From: Lithobates sylvaticus
Lineage: Eukaryota > Chordata > Amphibia > Anura > Ranidae
Assembly: GCA_028564925.1 (NCBI GenBank)
Contig: CM053028.1
Span: 629,137,750-629,201,749 of the forward strand
DNA length: 64,000 nt
Reading direction: 5' to 3'
Within the stretch, counting starts at the first letter, position 1. The number at the start of each line of letters is the position of its first letter. Positions 10,245-21,284 of this stretch are shown in pieces. The translations under genes and the position numbers were made by a program. The notes under the pieces are model-generated. The model made no database searches. It was not told the DNA's origin and saw nothing but the letters and a program-made list of their open reading frames with translations.

Positions 10245-11224
10245 GTAGGCAAAGCAAAGAATGAGAGCTCCAATAGTATTGGTAGGTCCTCTTTTTTCCT
10301 TGTCTTTATATGGTAGAAATGTATTCTGACAATAGTGTCCCTGGGCAGGTGGGGAGGGATGTTTTTGGGCCTCGGTAATCTGTGGATGCGATCAATTATT
10401 AGATCTTCCAGCGGGGCTTCTTTGAGCGCCATTTTCAAAATGTTTGTAAAGTATTCTCTCAGTTCTGGCGGTTTAACCGTTTCAGGTATTCCACGTATTT
10501 TAACGTTGTTACTCTGTGCGGTGATGGGATATCATCCTCCCTGTCATTATGGGCATCCACTAAGTCATTGAATGTGGCAGTAAAGTCCTCCATTTTAGAT
10601 TCAATATGGGATACTCTGCTTGAGACCGCTGTAACTTCAGTTTTAAATTGTTGTGTAATGGACATCATATCTGCATGCAGTGTTGTGCGCAGGGAGACTA
10701 ACATGTCTTTAAGTGTGGTGTCCATTACTGGCTGGTTTAATGTGGGGAAGTCAGTGATGGAGTCCTGCAGTTCCCTGGTATCGTCTAGTGATGAGTCAAG
10801 GCCGCTTACCTCTAGGTTGTCTGTGTCCGCCTGCAGCGTTTTCTGCTTGCTCTTTGCTGGGCTTGACGATGCCGACGGTGGGGGAGAGTAGTGCCTTTGA
10901 GGCCTTGGGCCTGTGCTGGTGTGAGTTGTTTGGTTCCCCGAACGGCTGGAATGTTTGTGCGGGCCGCGTGTGTTGCCGCTGCTGTGGCCGGCGCCATCTT
11001 GGGCCTGCTGGCGGGCTGGATGGGAGAAAAAGTCCGTCATCTTACCCGGCCGGGTAAGTTCTTTTCGCTTTCGGGATGACATCTGGGGGTGATCCCGCTC
11101 TGTTTGTGGTGGTTTGTGGGCTGAAACGAGGCTTCTAGTCGGTATAATTCCGCCGGTTTTGTCCAGGATCTGACGGAGCTGTTTCAGTGTGCGACCATCC
11201 GCTCTGCTGGCTAGCCACGCCCCC
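10245..11224 (-). mobile_element. LINE J: 5' end and ORF1 fragment inserted in LINE B RT
   Basis: In minus sense it starts at 11224 with GGGGGCGTGGCTAGCCAGC, the same terminal signature as LINE F. ORF1 follows from MSSRKRKELTRPGKMTDFFS (start at 11081). The frame holds a Ser/Pro/Gln-rich N-terminus, then a coiled-coil-like stretch (MSITQQFKTEVTAVSSRVSH). After a frame break near 10.46 kb an RRM-like piece (DLIIDRIHRLPRPKNIPPHL) is read to about 10245, where it stops without 3' UTR or A-tail. It is thus 5'-complete but 3'-truncated, the opposite of a normal LINE insertion. Confidence 0.85.
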
Positions 11225-11413
11225 AGGATTTTTGTTAGAATTTTAAGGTCATTATTTATTAATGATATAGGGCGATAGTTAGTGATACAACGTGTGTCTT
11301 TACCGGGTTTCGGTATCACTGTGATGAAAGCCGAATTAATAGAAGTGTCAAGATGAGAGCCTTTGCGGATCAAGTTAAAGAATCTGGCTAGATAGGGAGA
11401 AAGTATTGGATAA
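11225..11413 (-). repeat. Direct repeat, right copy, flanking the LINE J fragment
   Basis: Partner of 10022-10244. This copy continues directly into the upstream RT coding of LINE B (NLKNNSAPGPDGFSTPYYKC), so it is probably the original position. Confidence 0.88.
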
Positions 11414-12883
11414 AAGCATTTGTAATATGGGGTGGAGAAGCCATCCGGTCCCGGTGCGGAGTTATTTTTGAGATTGTGTACTACCTGAGCAATTTCCTCT
11501 GTGGTGATGGGGTCTTCTAGACAATCCCTATGGTGTTCCCTGAGTTTGGGGATATGTAGAGAGTTGAGGTAGGAGTCAATAAAAGAAGGAGAGGGTTCTG
11601 TAGAGCTTGAACTGTATAAAGAGCGGAAGAAGTCATGGAAAGCTTCCATAATCTTCCGAGGATTTTGTGATAGAGAGCCGTATTTTGGGTATAGTGCGAA
11701 ACCGTATCTTAGGAGTTATTCTGCGAGCCAGCATTGAACCCATTTTATCTGTTTGGTGATAAAATTTCCCTCCATCCCAGCGGAGGATTTTCTCGGCTAA
11801 TGCAGTGAGTGATAGATTAAGGGCCGTGCGAGCAGTTTCAAGTTTTGCTTTGGAACTTGGAGAGGGGTTATGCTTGTGTTGTTTGCTGAGACAGATAAAT
11901 TCCTTTTCAAGCCTTTCTATGTCAAGTTTGCGCGCTTTATGTATCCTGGAAGCAATTTGTATCAGCTTTCCGCGTATATAGGGTTTGTGAGCTGCCCATA
12001 GTGTCAAGGCTGAGACATCATCAATATCATTAAGATTAAAATATTCACAGAGCTCCTTTTCAATCTCAATAACATGAGAGGGATTACTGAGAATGGATGC
12101 ATTCAGTCTCCAATGGAAAGTACGATGGTGAGAAGATGATTTGTGAATAGTCAAGAGAAGGAAGGAGTGATCCGACCAGACAGAGTCTCTGATAGTCACC
12201 TTTTGTAGCAATGGGGCGTTTTTTTTCAGAATAAAGAAGTGGTCAATCCTAGCAAACGTATTGTGGGGGCTTGAGTAATGTGTGTAGTCCCGGGCCCCAG
12301 GATTAGATTCCCTCCAGGCATCAATCAAGCCCTGGTGGAACAACTGTCTGGCTATATCTAGACTCTGTCTGGAGGGACGCACACCATCCTTACCCGGAGG
12401 TCTAGACTTATCCTTCCCTGTGTCAAAAGCAACATTGGAGTCGCCTCCATAAATCACTGTGCCTTCCAACAAAGGGGAGAGAGAGCGGAAAAGAGATTGA
12501 AAAAATTTGGATTGGCCCCGATTAGGCGCATAGTATGAAATTAGAGAATAGAGTTGATCCTCAATTAACCCCTTAACCAAAATGAATCTGCCCTCAGGAT
12601 CCTTGTGTTCAGAAACCAATGAGAATTGGGTGTTCCAGGAAAAAAATATGCCCACCCCTTTGGTTTTAGTATCTGAGTTGGCCAGATAAAAGGTAGGGAA
12701 TTTGGTGTGTATGAAGGAAGGAACATAGGATTTCGGGAAATGTGTTTCTTGTAAGAACAGCACAACAATCTTTTGGTCATGGTAATATTGAAATATCTTC
12801 CGACGCTTGATAGGGGAATTAAGTCCCTGCACATTGTGGGAAGCTAAACGCAACGTCTGATTAGAAGTGGTGTGGTCAGCCAT
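11225..12883 (-). pseudogene. LINE B ORF2, endonuclease and RT N-terminus
   Basis: I chose the start MADHTTSNQTLRLASHNVQG at 12883 because the fold begins there; the frame is open upstream to 12949. APE-type endonuclease motifs are SHNVQGLNSP, LQETHF, SYYAPNRGQ, YGGDSNVAF (Ser where Phe is usual), ARIDHFF and WSDHSF. An RNase-like linker and LARRITPKIR follow. A frame change near 11.65-11.69 kb separates this from MEAFHDFFRSLY and SAPGPDGF of the RT. The product would nick target DNA and start reverse transcription; this copy cannot make one polypeptide. Confidence 0.88.
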
Positions 12884-12949
12884 AGGGAGTGAGAATGTGA
12901 GATGCCAGTAATCTGCAATCACATACCTTCGAACGGGGAGGTGTTCCAC

Positions 12950-13731
12950 AGGAGTAGTTCATTGGACAAATCGAGGTATCATAGGACCGGGAGCCGCCGG
13001 TGAAGAGGACTGCAGTCATCACTGAAATACATGCAAGGTTGGAAAGGGATGAAAAGAATAGAAAAGAAACAGAAGAAATGAAGAAGAGAAGAAGACAAAA
13101 AATCTAAAAGATCCAGGAATATGGTGAAAAAATGGACACCATACTCCGAAATGTAAGTTTGGTCCCCCCAGCCAGTGGGGGAGATCCTACCCAGGAGCAG
13201 GGAAAAAATGTATGCAGTTTTCCCGGCACCTAGAGTAGAATGGAGCGCATGGTCACCGCACCAAACACGGCGCCCTTTCCAATATTATCAAAACTTAAAA
13301 GTTGGTAATGAGTGGAGGCCCACCCCCCGCCCCCCCCCCATGGATTAGTGAACAGAAAAAACAAGAAATACAACATCTCAAGGGGGACAAATGGTGAGGC
13401 ATAGATGGGATGGGTAATAAAGAGGGATATTGATGACAAACCCTGAAAACCCATAGTAAAGTCGGAGTTCCCCAAATTATATCTAACGTTGGAGCTTAAT
13501 TATTAGGGAATAACCCAGATACCTCCTAAGAAAGGCCAACTAATTGGGTGTTATCCTGCTAGAGGTTGTCAGAGGAATGCAATGTAAAAATATACAATAT
13601 ATTCAAACAGGTTGAACAGGTTTGATCTAGTCAGTGGGACATGGGAATAAAAATGTGTCAGGCACTGGAGCCCAAAAAAACCCCCCTAAAGGGTGAAAAA
13701 TTCAAAAAGGAGTGTAAGATCGGCCATTAGT
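12950..13731 (-). other. LINE B inter-ORF spacer
   Basis: About 0.8 kb between ORF1 and ORF2 of LINE B, AT-rich with a C-run at 13321-13339. No open frame of note. It is much longer than the short spacer of mammalian L1 and shorter than the 1.8-kb spacer of LINE F. Confidence 0.6.
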
Positions 13732-16039
13732 TCAGGTAGCAGCGGAATCCTTGCTTTTCTTATATTTCGGTTTTTGCCACGTCGGGTTGAGAGGACTCTG
13801 AGGAGGGGGTCTTTTGGACATGTTGTAAGAGGTCGATTGCATCGGTGAAGTTGGTTCGGTCGGCAACAGTCCCAGTTTCTTCAGCAAAAGTTCCCCTTCC
13901 GCCAATGTGGAGAATCTGTATGGTTTACCATTAAAATCAAATTTCAGGCACAGAGGGAAAAGCCACCAGTACTTGATGTTTTTCTGTTGTAGAACAACCA
14001 GGAGGGGTTTAAGTGCCCGCCGTCGTTGTATAGTAAAGGGAGAAATGTCGGCGTAAATTTGAACCGGGTGTCCCAGAAGTTGCACATGTGGTATTGAGCG
14101 AGCTCGCCGCATGACTTCTTCCTTTACATTGTAGAAATGGGGTTTCACCACTATGTCACGGGGTAAACCATCTGAGCGTTGGGGCCCCAGAGCTCTATGG
14201 GCCCGATCAAGCTCCATTTTGTGTGCGCCAATATCCGGAATCAGATCTTTAACCACTTCACGACCGCTCACTGTATATATACATTTTTTTGAAGAGGGAT
14301 ATCTCGGTAACGGCAGCAGCTGCTGCCACAACCGAGGTATCCCTCTTTACAGTGAGCGGTCCCCTTTCCGATAATGGTGGTCATCGCGGCGGATTCGCCG
14401 CGAGATCACCGTTATCGGCGGCGGGAGAGGTGCCCCCCCCCTCCCGCCGCTCTCCCGTGCCTTCCGCCGCTTACCGGAACCGTCGGCAGCGGCGGAGGCG
14501 ATCGGGTCCGTTCCCTGCCTGTGTATAGAGATGAGTGAGGCTAAGATGGCCGCCACTCATCTCTATACCATAGGAGGGCGGAAGCAACGTCAAAAACGTC
14601 ACTTCCGCCCATACGTCTTAAAGAGAAATTTACAAATGTCATTTTTTTAAATGACATTTTTTAATTTTTTTTTTTTTTTTTCCCCATTGAAGTCCAAATA
14701 TGAGATCTGAGGACTTTTTGACCCCAGATTTCATATTTAAGAGGACCTGTCATGCTTTTTTTCTATTACAAGGGATGTTTACATTCCTTGTAATAGGAAT
14801 AAAAGTGATCAATTTTTTTTTTTTTTAAAACTGTGTAAAAAATAATACAATTAAGTAAAATAAATAATAAAAACCCCCAAAATATTTTTTAAAACACCCC
14901 GTCCCGACGAGCTCGCGCGCAGAAGCGAACGCATACGTGAGCAGCGCCCGCATATGAAAACGGTAGTCAAACCACACATGTGATGTATCGCTGCGATCGG
15001 TAGAGCGAGAGCAATAATTCTAGCCATAGACCTCCTCTGTAACTCAAAAAATGCAACCTGTAGAATTTTTTAAATGTCGCTTATGGAGATTTTTGAGGGT
15101 AAAAGTTTGACGCCATTCGACGAGCGGCCGCAATTTTGAAGCGTGACATGTTGGGTATCAATTTACTCGGCGTAACATTATCTTTCACAATCCAAAAAAA
15201 AAATTGGGCTAATTTTACGGTTGTCTTATTTTTTTATTCAAAAAAGTGACTTTTTTCCAAAAAAAGTGCGCTTGGAAGACCGCTGCGCAAATACGGTGTG
15301 AAAAAAAGTATTGCAACGACCGCCATTTTATTCTCTAGGATGTTAGAAAAAAAACAATATATAATGTTTGGGGGTTCTAAGTCATTTTCTAGCAAAAAAA
15401 ACAGTTTTAAACATGTAAACACCTAAAATCCAAAACGAGGCTGGTCTGGAAGTGGTTAAGTAGGGTATGTACTGCTCCCTGAATGTCTGTGATATCCTCT
15501 GGAAGGCCTCTGATCCGAAAGTTCAGTCTTCTGGATCTATTTTCAAGGTCATCAATTTTCGCCATCGCCCCCTCCAGCTGACCGTGTAATTCTTGGAATC
15601 GATCTGTGTTTTGGTTAACCCGATCAATAGTGGCATCCAATTTGTCTTCAATATGTTCTATACGAGAACCCAACATGTGTAGATCAGATTTAATATCTGA
15701 GGTGATATCTGCGGTGATTTTAGCTGCTGTGTGGGCTAGGCCTTTATCAAGCATTTCTGCAAATCTGTTGAACATCATAGTAATGTCCTGGGCTGGTGAG
15801 GTGATCAGGCTTGGGCCTTGTTGCTGCTGTATGAGCTCCTGTGAGGGTAAACTTGTGGAGGGTACAGTCATGTCTACCAGTGTCTGGTGTATCAGGGAGA
15901 TGGTAGAGGCTGGTGAATGTGGCTCTAAATGTGCTGGGAGGGAATGTGCAGCACCACATACCTCATCATGCAGAGCTAATCGCCAGGGAGAGGAGGCTGT
16001 CTTGCCTGAGTATTCCTGAGGCAACTGTTCCGCCGCCAT
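13732..16039 (-). CDS. LINE B ORF1 (RNA-binding chaperone type), split by a MITE
   Basis: Coding lies at 16039-15456 and 14248-13732. Counting one TTAA, these sum to 1101 nt, 366 codons plus stop, so the only visible damage is the MITE at 14253-15455. The start MAAEQLPQEYSGKTASSPWR overlaps an AAGATGGCGGCGG motif. A long coiled coil (DITSDIKSDLHMLGSRIEHI and following) precedes the RRM signature DLENRSRRLNFRIRGLPED. The C-terminal domain (ELDRAHRALGPQRSDGLPRD, YADISPFTIQRRRALKPLL) matches L1 ORF1p architecture. This family trimerises and coats the LINE RNA. Confidence 0.88.
14253..15455 (+). mobile_element. piggyBac-like MITE 1 (1203 bp), TTAA flanks
   Basis: Bounded by TTAA at 14249-14252 and 15456-15459. 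Ends are inverted: CCACTTCACGACCG at the left and GGTCTGGAAGTGG at the right. The interior holds self-complementary GC-rich segments (14310-14345, 14360-14470, 14525-14565) and AT-rich tracts, and no transposase. MITE 2 at 17791 is the same family in opposite orientation. TTAA duplication is the piggyBac hallmark. Confidence 0.9.
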
Positions 16040-16450
16040 CTTGGCCTGGAATGCTGTTTATGAGGAACGTTTTGTGGTGCTCCTAAGAGCCAGTTATTTA
16101 TCCCTGTGGGTGCCTGGGGTGAGCGGGGGTGTCCGATCCTGATGCCGGGTCTGAGGGGGGAGTATTTCCACCTAGTATGTGGCTGTGAAACGGCGCTGTG
16201 AACACAGGCCGTTTCAGCGTTCTGCGCTTGCGCAGTTCCCCGCAATAGAGCCGATCGAGAATCCGGCTTGCAGGCGGCCTAGGAAACCGCCGAAAATTGC
16301 CTAGATTGTGCCCAAGGGTGTCCGGGGATGTCCGATCCCGGACCCGGGTCCGAAGGGGGGGAATAGCCTCCGCTATGGGCGCTGCTGTGTTGGTGCGGGA
16401 CGGAGCTCTGAGCTCAGGCGGCCATTACAGAGCTCCGCGCATGCGCACTC
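16040..16450 (-). promoter_or_regulatory. LINE B 5' UTR with two ~200-bp monomers
   Basis: Two related blocks (about 16100-16255 and 16300-16450) each contain GTGTCCGATCC, a GGGTC(T/C)GA(A/G)GGGGG stretch, a GGCGCTGTG/GGCGCTGCTGTG core and a palindromic GCGC(A/T)TGCGC-type box: GCGCATGCGC at 16437-16446 and TGCGCTTGCGCA at 16223-16234. The first is a consensus-quality NRF-1-like site. Such monomeric promoters are known from mouse L1; the role here is inferred. Confidence 0.7.
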
Positions 16451-17262
16451 CTGAGCAAAATCTTTTAAGAGATTGGGAAGGGTTGTGTGCAGTTTTGTGA
16501 TAAAGAAAAGCAGGTCATCCACACAGGCCACAGTTTTCTACGTTTTGTCAAGGAGGGGGATGCCTTTCACTGAGTTGTCATCATTAATTGGCCTAATAAA
16601 GGGTTCTAAGACCAATATGAAGAGTAGGGGTGATAATGGACACCCTAGTCTTGTGCCATTTAAAATGTCAATTTTGTCTAAAAGAGTGCCATTGATCCTG
16701 ATTTTGGCTGAGGGTTTCTGATAGAGCGAGTTTAGTCCTATGTGTTTGCAGGTTGCCAGCATGAAGTCCCAGGCGACTCTATTGAAGGCCTTATCCATGT
16801 CTGTGGACAGGAGAAGGCCTTCAACATTTTGAGACTGGGTGGCTTGTGTAAGGAGGAGAGCCTTGATGACAGGGGCGGACTGACAACTCATGGAGCCCCC
16901 GGGCAATAGGAGATTATGGGGCCACACAGTACACACACACACACACACACAGTATACAATCACACAGTATACACATTCATGCACATACATTATACACAGA
17001 CATGTTTCTATTGGCTGAGAAGGTACTGGAGAGGTGGGCCAGCTATAATCTCGGGATTTTTAGACCAAAAGGATGTCGGTAAGGGACATTTCAGAAACAG
17101 CAGTGCCCGAGTGTCCGAATGGTCAGCCTGCCCCTGCTTGATGATGTTATCTCTGGCCTCTCTGCCTGGCATAAAGCCAACTTTGTTCAACAAATACATC
17201 CCCCTTTACTATCATTGGCAACCTGGCCTTTTAGCCTGGGGAAGAATACCCGCAGTTTAATC
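16451..17262 (-). mobile_element. LINE C (right part): L1-like RT fragment
   Basis: Minus-strand RT coding contains VGFMPGREARDNIIK (17199-17150), LLLSTDMDKAFNRVAWDFML, NGTRLGCPLSPLLFILVLEP and a degenerate CVDDLLFFITK box. It is interrupted by a 267-bp hAT MITE at 16870-17136 and, at 16450, by LINE B. It resumes at 7150. The right end near 17262 meets an unclassified repeat. An in-frame stop before the catalytic box and the altered box show it is dead. Confidence 0.85.
16870..17136. mobile_element. hAT-type MITE (267 bp) with 8-bp TSD CTTGATGA
   Basis: Left end CAGGGGCGGACTGAC, right end GTCAGCCTGCCCCTG: 15-bp imperfect inverted repeats. The 8-bp duplication CTTGATGA lies at 16862-16869 and 17137-17144. 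An (AC)n tract (16929-16950) lies inside. It has no coding capacity and is inserted in the RT region of LINE C. Confidence 0.92.
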
Positions 17263-17786
17263 ACTTCCTCCAAAAGGAGGTACCCGTGGCTATACTGGTT
17301 TGATGCTTGCATCTACAGGCATCATCCCGGTATCTTTTTTTTTTTTTTTTTGCAGCTAGCAATTGGCTTTAATGTAAAAGAAACCTTAGTGCCTTCCTGT
17401 GATCTTCAGGCTGTTCTACTGAACTGAAGCTGCCAGTTCCTCTGGCTGACCATAGAGACAATCAAGGACCAGAAAGTCCCTGATCATATCTATGACCTAA
17501 GAGGCCAGAAGCGCCAAGTATGTTGTCACTCCCAGTTTCTAATAAACCCCAGATGTCTCAGTAAAGAGAGAGCGATAGAGGGTTGACAGAAAATATGTCA
17601 CTACCCATGCAATCACAAAGGATATAATTCATCCCTTGTGAGAGCAATACACAAAATAGATAAATACATACATAAATAAATAAATAAATACATAAATAAA
17701 TAAATAAATAAATAAATAAAATAAATAAATAAGCCTCTACTGCCTTCACTGATTAAACAACATCTCATGGCTTGAGAGGATGTCCC
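17263..17786. other. Unclassified repeat-like stretch
   Basis: Contains TCACTTCCTCCAAAAGGAGG, a T-run (17335-17351) and AATAAA-bearing sequence near 17541. It is probably an old dispersed repeat. No gene is visible. Confidence 0.35.
17655..17732. repeat. (AAAT)n / (CATA)n simple repeat
   Basis: Tandem AAAT with scattered CATA variants. Confidence 0.95.
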
Positions 17787-17790
17787 TTAA

Positions 17791-18999
17791 CCACTTGCCT
17801 ACCGGGCCTATTTTGGCCTATTTTCCTTCATGTAAACATCATCATTTTTTTGCTAGAAAATTACTCAGAACCCCCAAACATTGAGTACGTTTTTTTTTAG
17901 CAGACACCGTAGGGAATAAAATGGCGGTCATTGCAACTTTTTATCTCACACGGTATTTGCGCAATAATTTTTCAAACGCCTTTTTTTGGGAAAAACAACA
18001 GTTTCATGAATTAAAAAAATAAGAAAACAGTAAAGTTAGCCCAATTTTTTTATATAATATGAAAGATGATGTTACGCCGAGTAAATAGATACCAAACATG
18101 TCACGCTTTAAAATTGCGCACAACCGTGGAATGGCGCCAAACTTCGGTACTTAATAATCTCCATAGGCGACGCTTTAATATTTTTTACTGGTTACCAGTT
18201 TAGAGTTACGGAGGAGGTCTAGTGCTAGAATTGTTGCACGCGCTCTAACGCACGCGGCGATACCTCACATGTGTGGTTTGAGCGGCGTTTACATATGCGG
18301 GTGGGACTTGCGTGTGCGTTAGCTTCTGATCGCGAGCTACAGGGGACAGGGGCGTTTTAATTTTTTTTTTTTTTAATTTTTTTTTATTTTACTTACTTTT
18401 TTTTATTTTTACACTTTAAAAAAAAAAAAAAAAAAAATTGATCACTTTTATTCCTATTACAAGGAATGTAAACATCCCTTGTAATAGGAATGTATGTGAC
18501 AGGTCCTCTTTATGGAGAGATGTGGGGTCAATAAGACCCCACATCTCTCCTCCAGGCTGGAAAGCATGAGATCGGTAAAAAAAAATTTGCCGATCTCATG
18601 CTGACAGCCGCGATCGCGGCTTTGTTTACATCCGGGTACCGGGCGTGACGTCATAACGTTGCGCCCGGACCTCCGACGGTCATAGAGATGACTGGTGACC
18701 ATCTGGTCACCGGAAATCTCTATGCTCGTCATCCGGCGGCGAGCGATTCTTTCTCCGGGCCCCTGATGGCACGGGAGAGCCCGGAGAAGCACCGGATGGC
18801 GGCGGAAGGGGGGGACGTCCCCTCCCGCTGCCTATAAGAACGATCAGGCGGCGGAACTGCCGCTATGATCGTTCTTATGGTGCACAGAATCGCCGGCCGG
18901 TAAAAATGATATCTGAATGATGCCAATAGCTGCACGCATCATTCAGATATCACCACTTAAAGTCAAGGACGTCATATGACGTCCTTGGTCGGCAAGTGG
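17791..18999 (-). mobile_element. piggyBac-like MITE 2 (1209 bp), TTAA flanks
   Basis: TTAA lies at 17787-17790 and 19000-19003. Ends are CCACTTGCCTACC and GGTCGGCAAGTGG. It is inverted relative to MITE 1: its left half (AAATTACTCAGAACCCCCAA, AAAATGGCGGTCATTGCAAC) corresponds to the right half of MITE 1. GC-rich inner palindromes lie at 18520-18560, 18680-18725 and 18780-18880. No transposase. Confidence 0.92.
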
Positions 19000-19003
19000 T
19001 TAA

Positions 19004-19140
19004 TAGTATTGCCTTCCCTTCTTCCAAGAAAGTAAAGGTCACCCAGTAATATCTTGTTTCAAACATAGTTTCATAATTGTCTTGAGGGGATGAATTTAGT
19101 TCATCTGTCTAACTGATACCTTCTAGGACAATGGCGCCTG
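19004..19140. other. Short unclassified segment
   Basis: Lies between MITE 2 and the next MITE; nothing recognisable in it. Confidence 0.3.
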
Positions 19141-20397
19141 GTTAGGGCAATGGCGGCTGGTGCTCGAGCGGAGGAAGAAGATGAAGGAAGAAGAAGATGG
19201 AAGAAGATGCCGGATGGAGAAGATGAAGAAACCGAAGGATGAAGAAAGGAAGACCAGAGGAAAGAAGAAAGACAATTTTAATAAAGGAATTGTCAAAGAC
19301 CGTCTCCTGTCATTTTTACAATTTTTGACACTTTTTTGGTGAAATGGTAGGGGTACTATTGTACCCCTTACCATTTCACACAGGGGGGGGATCTGGGGGT
19401 CCCCTTGTTAAAGGGGGCTTCCAAATTCCGATAAGCCCCCCGCCCGCAGACCCCCACAACCACCGGCCAGGGTTGTGGGGAAGAGGCCCTTGTCCTCATC
19501 AACATGGGGACAAGGTGCTTTGGGGGTCTCAGAGCCCCAAAGCATCCTCCCAATGTTGAGGACATGTGGCCTGGTACGGTTCAGGCGGGAGAGGGGGGGG
19601 GCGCTCTCGTCCCCCCCTCTTTTCCTGCGGCCTGCCAGGTTGCGTGCTCGGATAAGGGTCTGGTATGGATTTTGAGGGGGACCCCACGCCATTTTTTTTG
19701 GCTGGGGTTCCCCTTAAAATCCATCCCAGACCTCAAGGGTCTGGTATGGATTTTGAGGGGGACCCTACGCCATTTTTTTATTTTTTGGGCTGGGGTCCCC
19801 CTTAATATCCATCCCAGACCTGAAGGGCCTGGTTATTGAATTTGGGGGGACCCCAACGCTTTTTTTTTTTTTTTAATTGTTTTTATTTTTTATCAATGAC
19901 TTTTTTTTTTATGAATGACTTTCAATGAATGACTGTTCTCTGTGTTACGGGAGCCGACAATTCATATAGCCGCAAGTCATTTTAAATAGCTTTCTTTCCT
20001 GCAAAAATTACACTTTTTGCAGGGACAGTTCTAAGCACAGGAAACATGCGCCCCTTCACATGCATACTATAGACACCCCCCAGGTACGAAATTTAAATGA
20101 ATATTACACTTTTATTGTTTCAATTTAAGCATTATTAAAATCACTGCTCCTGAAAAAACGGCCATTTAAAAAAAAAAAAAAAAAAAAATGCATTGATACA
20201 TGTCCCCTGGGGCAGGACCCAGGTCCCCAAACACTTTTTTTATGACAATAACTTACATATTAGCCTTTAAAATGAGCACTTTTGATATTGAACGTTCGCA
20301 TCCATTATAACTAATAGGGTTCTAAAGCTCGCATGGACTTTAGGTCCGTTTGCGGGTTCTGGTGCGAGCCGAACTGGGGGTGTTCGGCTCATCCCTA
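19141..20397 (+). mobile_element. MITE T copy 1 (TAGGGATGAGCC terminus)
   Basis: The right terminus GTTCGGCTCATCCCTA ends at 20397. It is shared with copy 2 (ends 41522) and, inverted, with copy 3 (starts 47147). It shares with copy 2 a purine-rich ATGGAAGAAGATGCCGG block, TTTTAATAAAGGAATTGTC, CCATTTCACACAGGGGGG, ACATGGGGACAAGGTGCTTT and GCATTGATACATGTCCCCTG. A ~75-bp duplicated GGTCTGGTATGGATTTTGAG unit occurs at 19660-19830. The left end is not clear and no transposase is visible; the terminus suggests a hAT-related family. Confidence 0.75.
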
Positions 20398-20575
20398 CTG
20401 GTAAGCTGCTCTATGAAATTGTTAGTGGAGGAAATCAGATTGTAGAGTGTATGGGGCACACACATTGCGGTTTGCAAGTTTACCACTGAAGCCCCACACC
20501 CCTATATGGGATGTTTTGAAGTAGTAAAAACCTGACAGAGGTTGCAACATTTTTTTCATGTTATTCCAAAACTTT

Positions 20576-20578
<3 letters not shown>

Positions 20579-20634
<56 letters not shown>
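20579..20634. repeat. (TA)n microsatellite
   Basis: About 28 TA units. Confidence 0.97.
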
Positions 20635-20637
<3 letters not shown>

Positions 20638-21270
20638 GACTGAACATTCACTGTGATTGCAATATGCACATGTAATTTTTAACTCAATTGCACCTCCATT
20701 TAATACTATCACTTTACGTTTTTAATTTCCCTAATGACGATAATACAATTATAAAAAACTTCCAGACACTGGGGGGGGGGGGGGGGGGGGTAATGGAAAA
20801 AAAAAAAATGGTTTCCAGGATTGGAGATCATGTGTAAGTTCACTTGTAAATGTGTAGGTATTAGTAAAGGTGATACACATGTCCAATGCCCTGGGGACAA
20901 TTATCTACTTCTAACTTCTATAAAGGACTGTGTGCTGTCCGACGAGGTGATATTGTGATCAGATTTGCATGTAGTTGATACTTTTACATAGTTTGTGTCA
21001 TTTGCCTATCAGGCAGCTTATGGCTTTATCTATGTACATTGATCTGCTGCTGATAATTGAAATAGATACAAATAGACAAAGATTTGTCTGGGCTGATTGA
21101 GTAGATACAATGTTTCGTTGTTTTCGCTTCAATCCCCGATTGAGTTGTGGGTTAAGAACTCCACGATCTTCTGAACATGTGATGTCATATAAAGTAACAA
21201 TGTAAGGCGGGAGATTGTGAAGGATCTTTTATTGTAACAATGTGTGTGCGGCATAAGTGTTTATTCCGCT

Positions 21271-21284
21271 CTGCCACCTTGTGG
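21271..21284 (-). promoter_or_regulatory. CTCF-like motif
   Basis: CTGCCACCTTGTGG; the reverse complement CCACAAGGTGGCAG fits the CTCF core CCASYAGRKGGCRS at 13 of 14 positions. It lies 1.7 kb left of H4, on the left side of the histone cluster. Confidence 0.45.

Larger units (their letters stand above)
7151..16450 (-). mobile_element. LINE B: full-length L1-like element with 16-bp TSD, nested in LINE C
   Basis: The 16-bp target-site duplication CTGAGCAAAATCTTTT lies at 7135-7150 and 16451-16466. In minus sense the order is 5' UTR with two repeat monomers (16450-16040), ORF1 (16039-13732, split by a piggyBac MITE), spacer (13731-12950), ORF2 (about 12883-7870, broken), 3' UTR and a short A-tail at 7151. 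Removing the MITE and the LINE J insertion leaves roughly 6.9 kb, about the usual length for full L1-like elements. ORF2 has a frame change near 11.66 kb and the LINE J disruption, so this copy is inactive. Confidence 0.93.

Noticed and set aside
20920-21160. Possible tRNA-like segment with GCTTCAATCCCCGATTGAG
   Set aside because: No cloverleaf with proper A-box and B-box spacing could be drawn.
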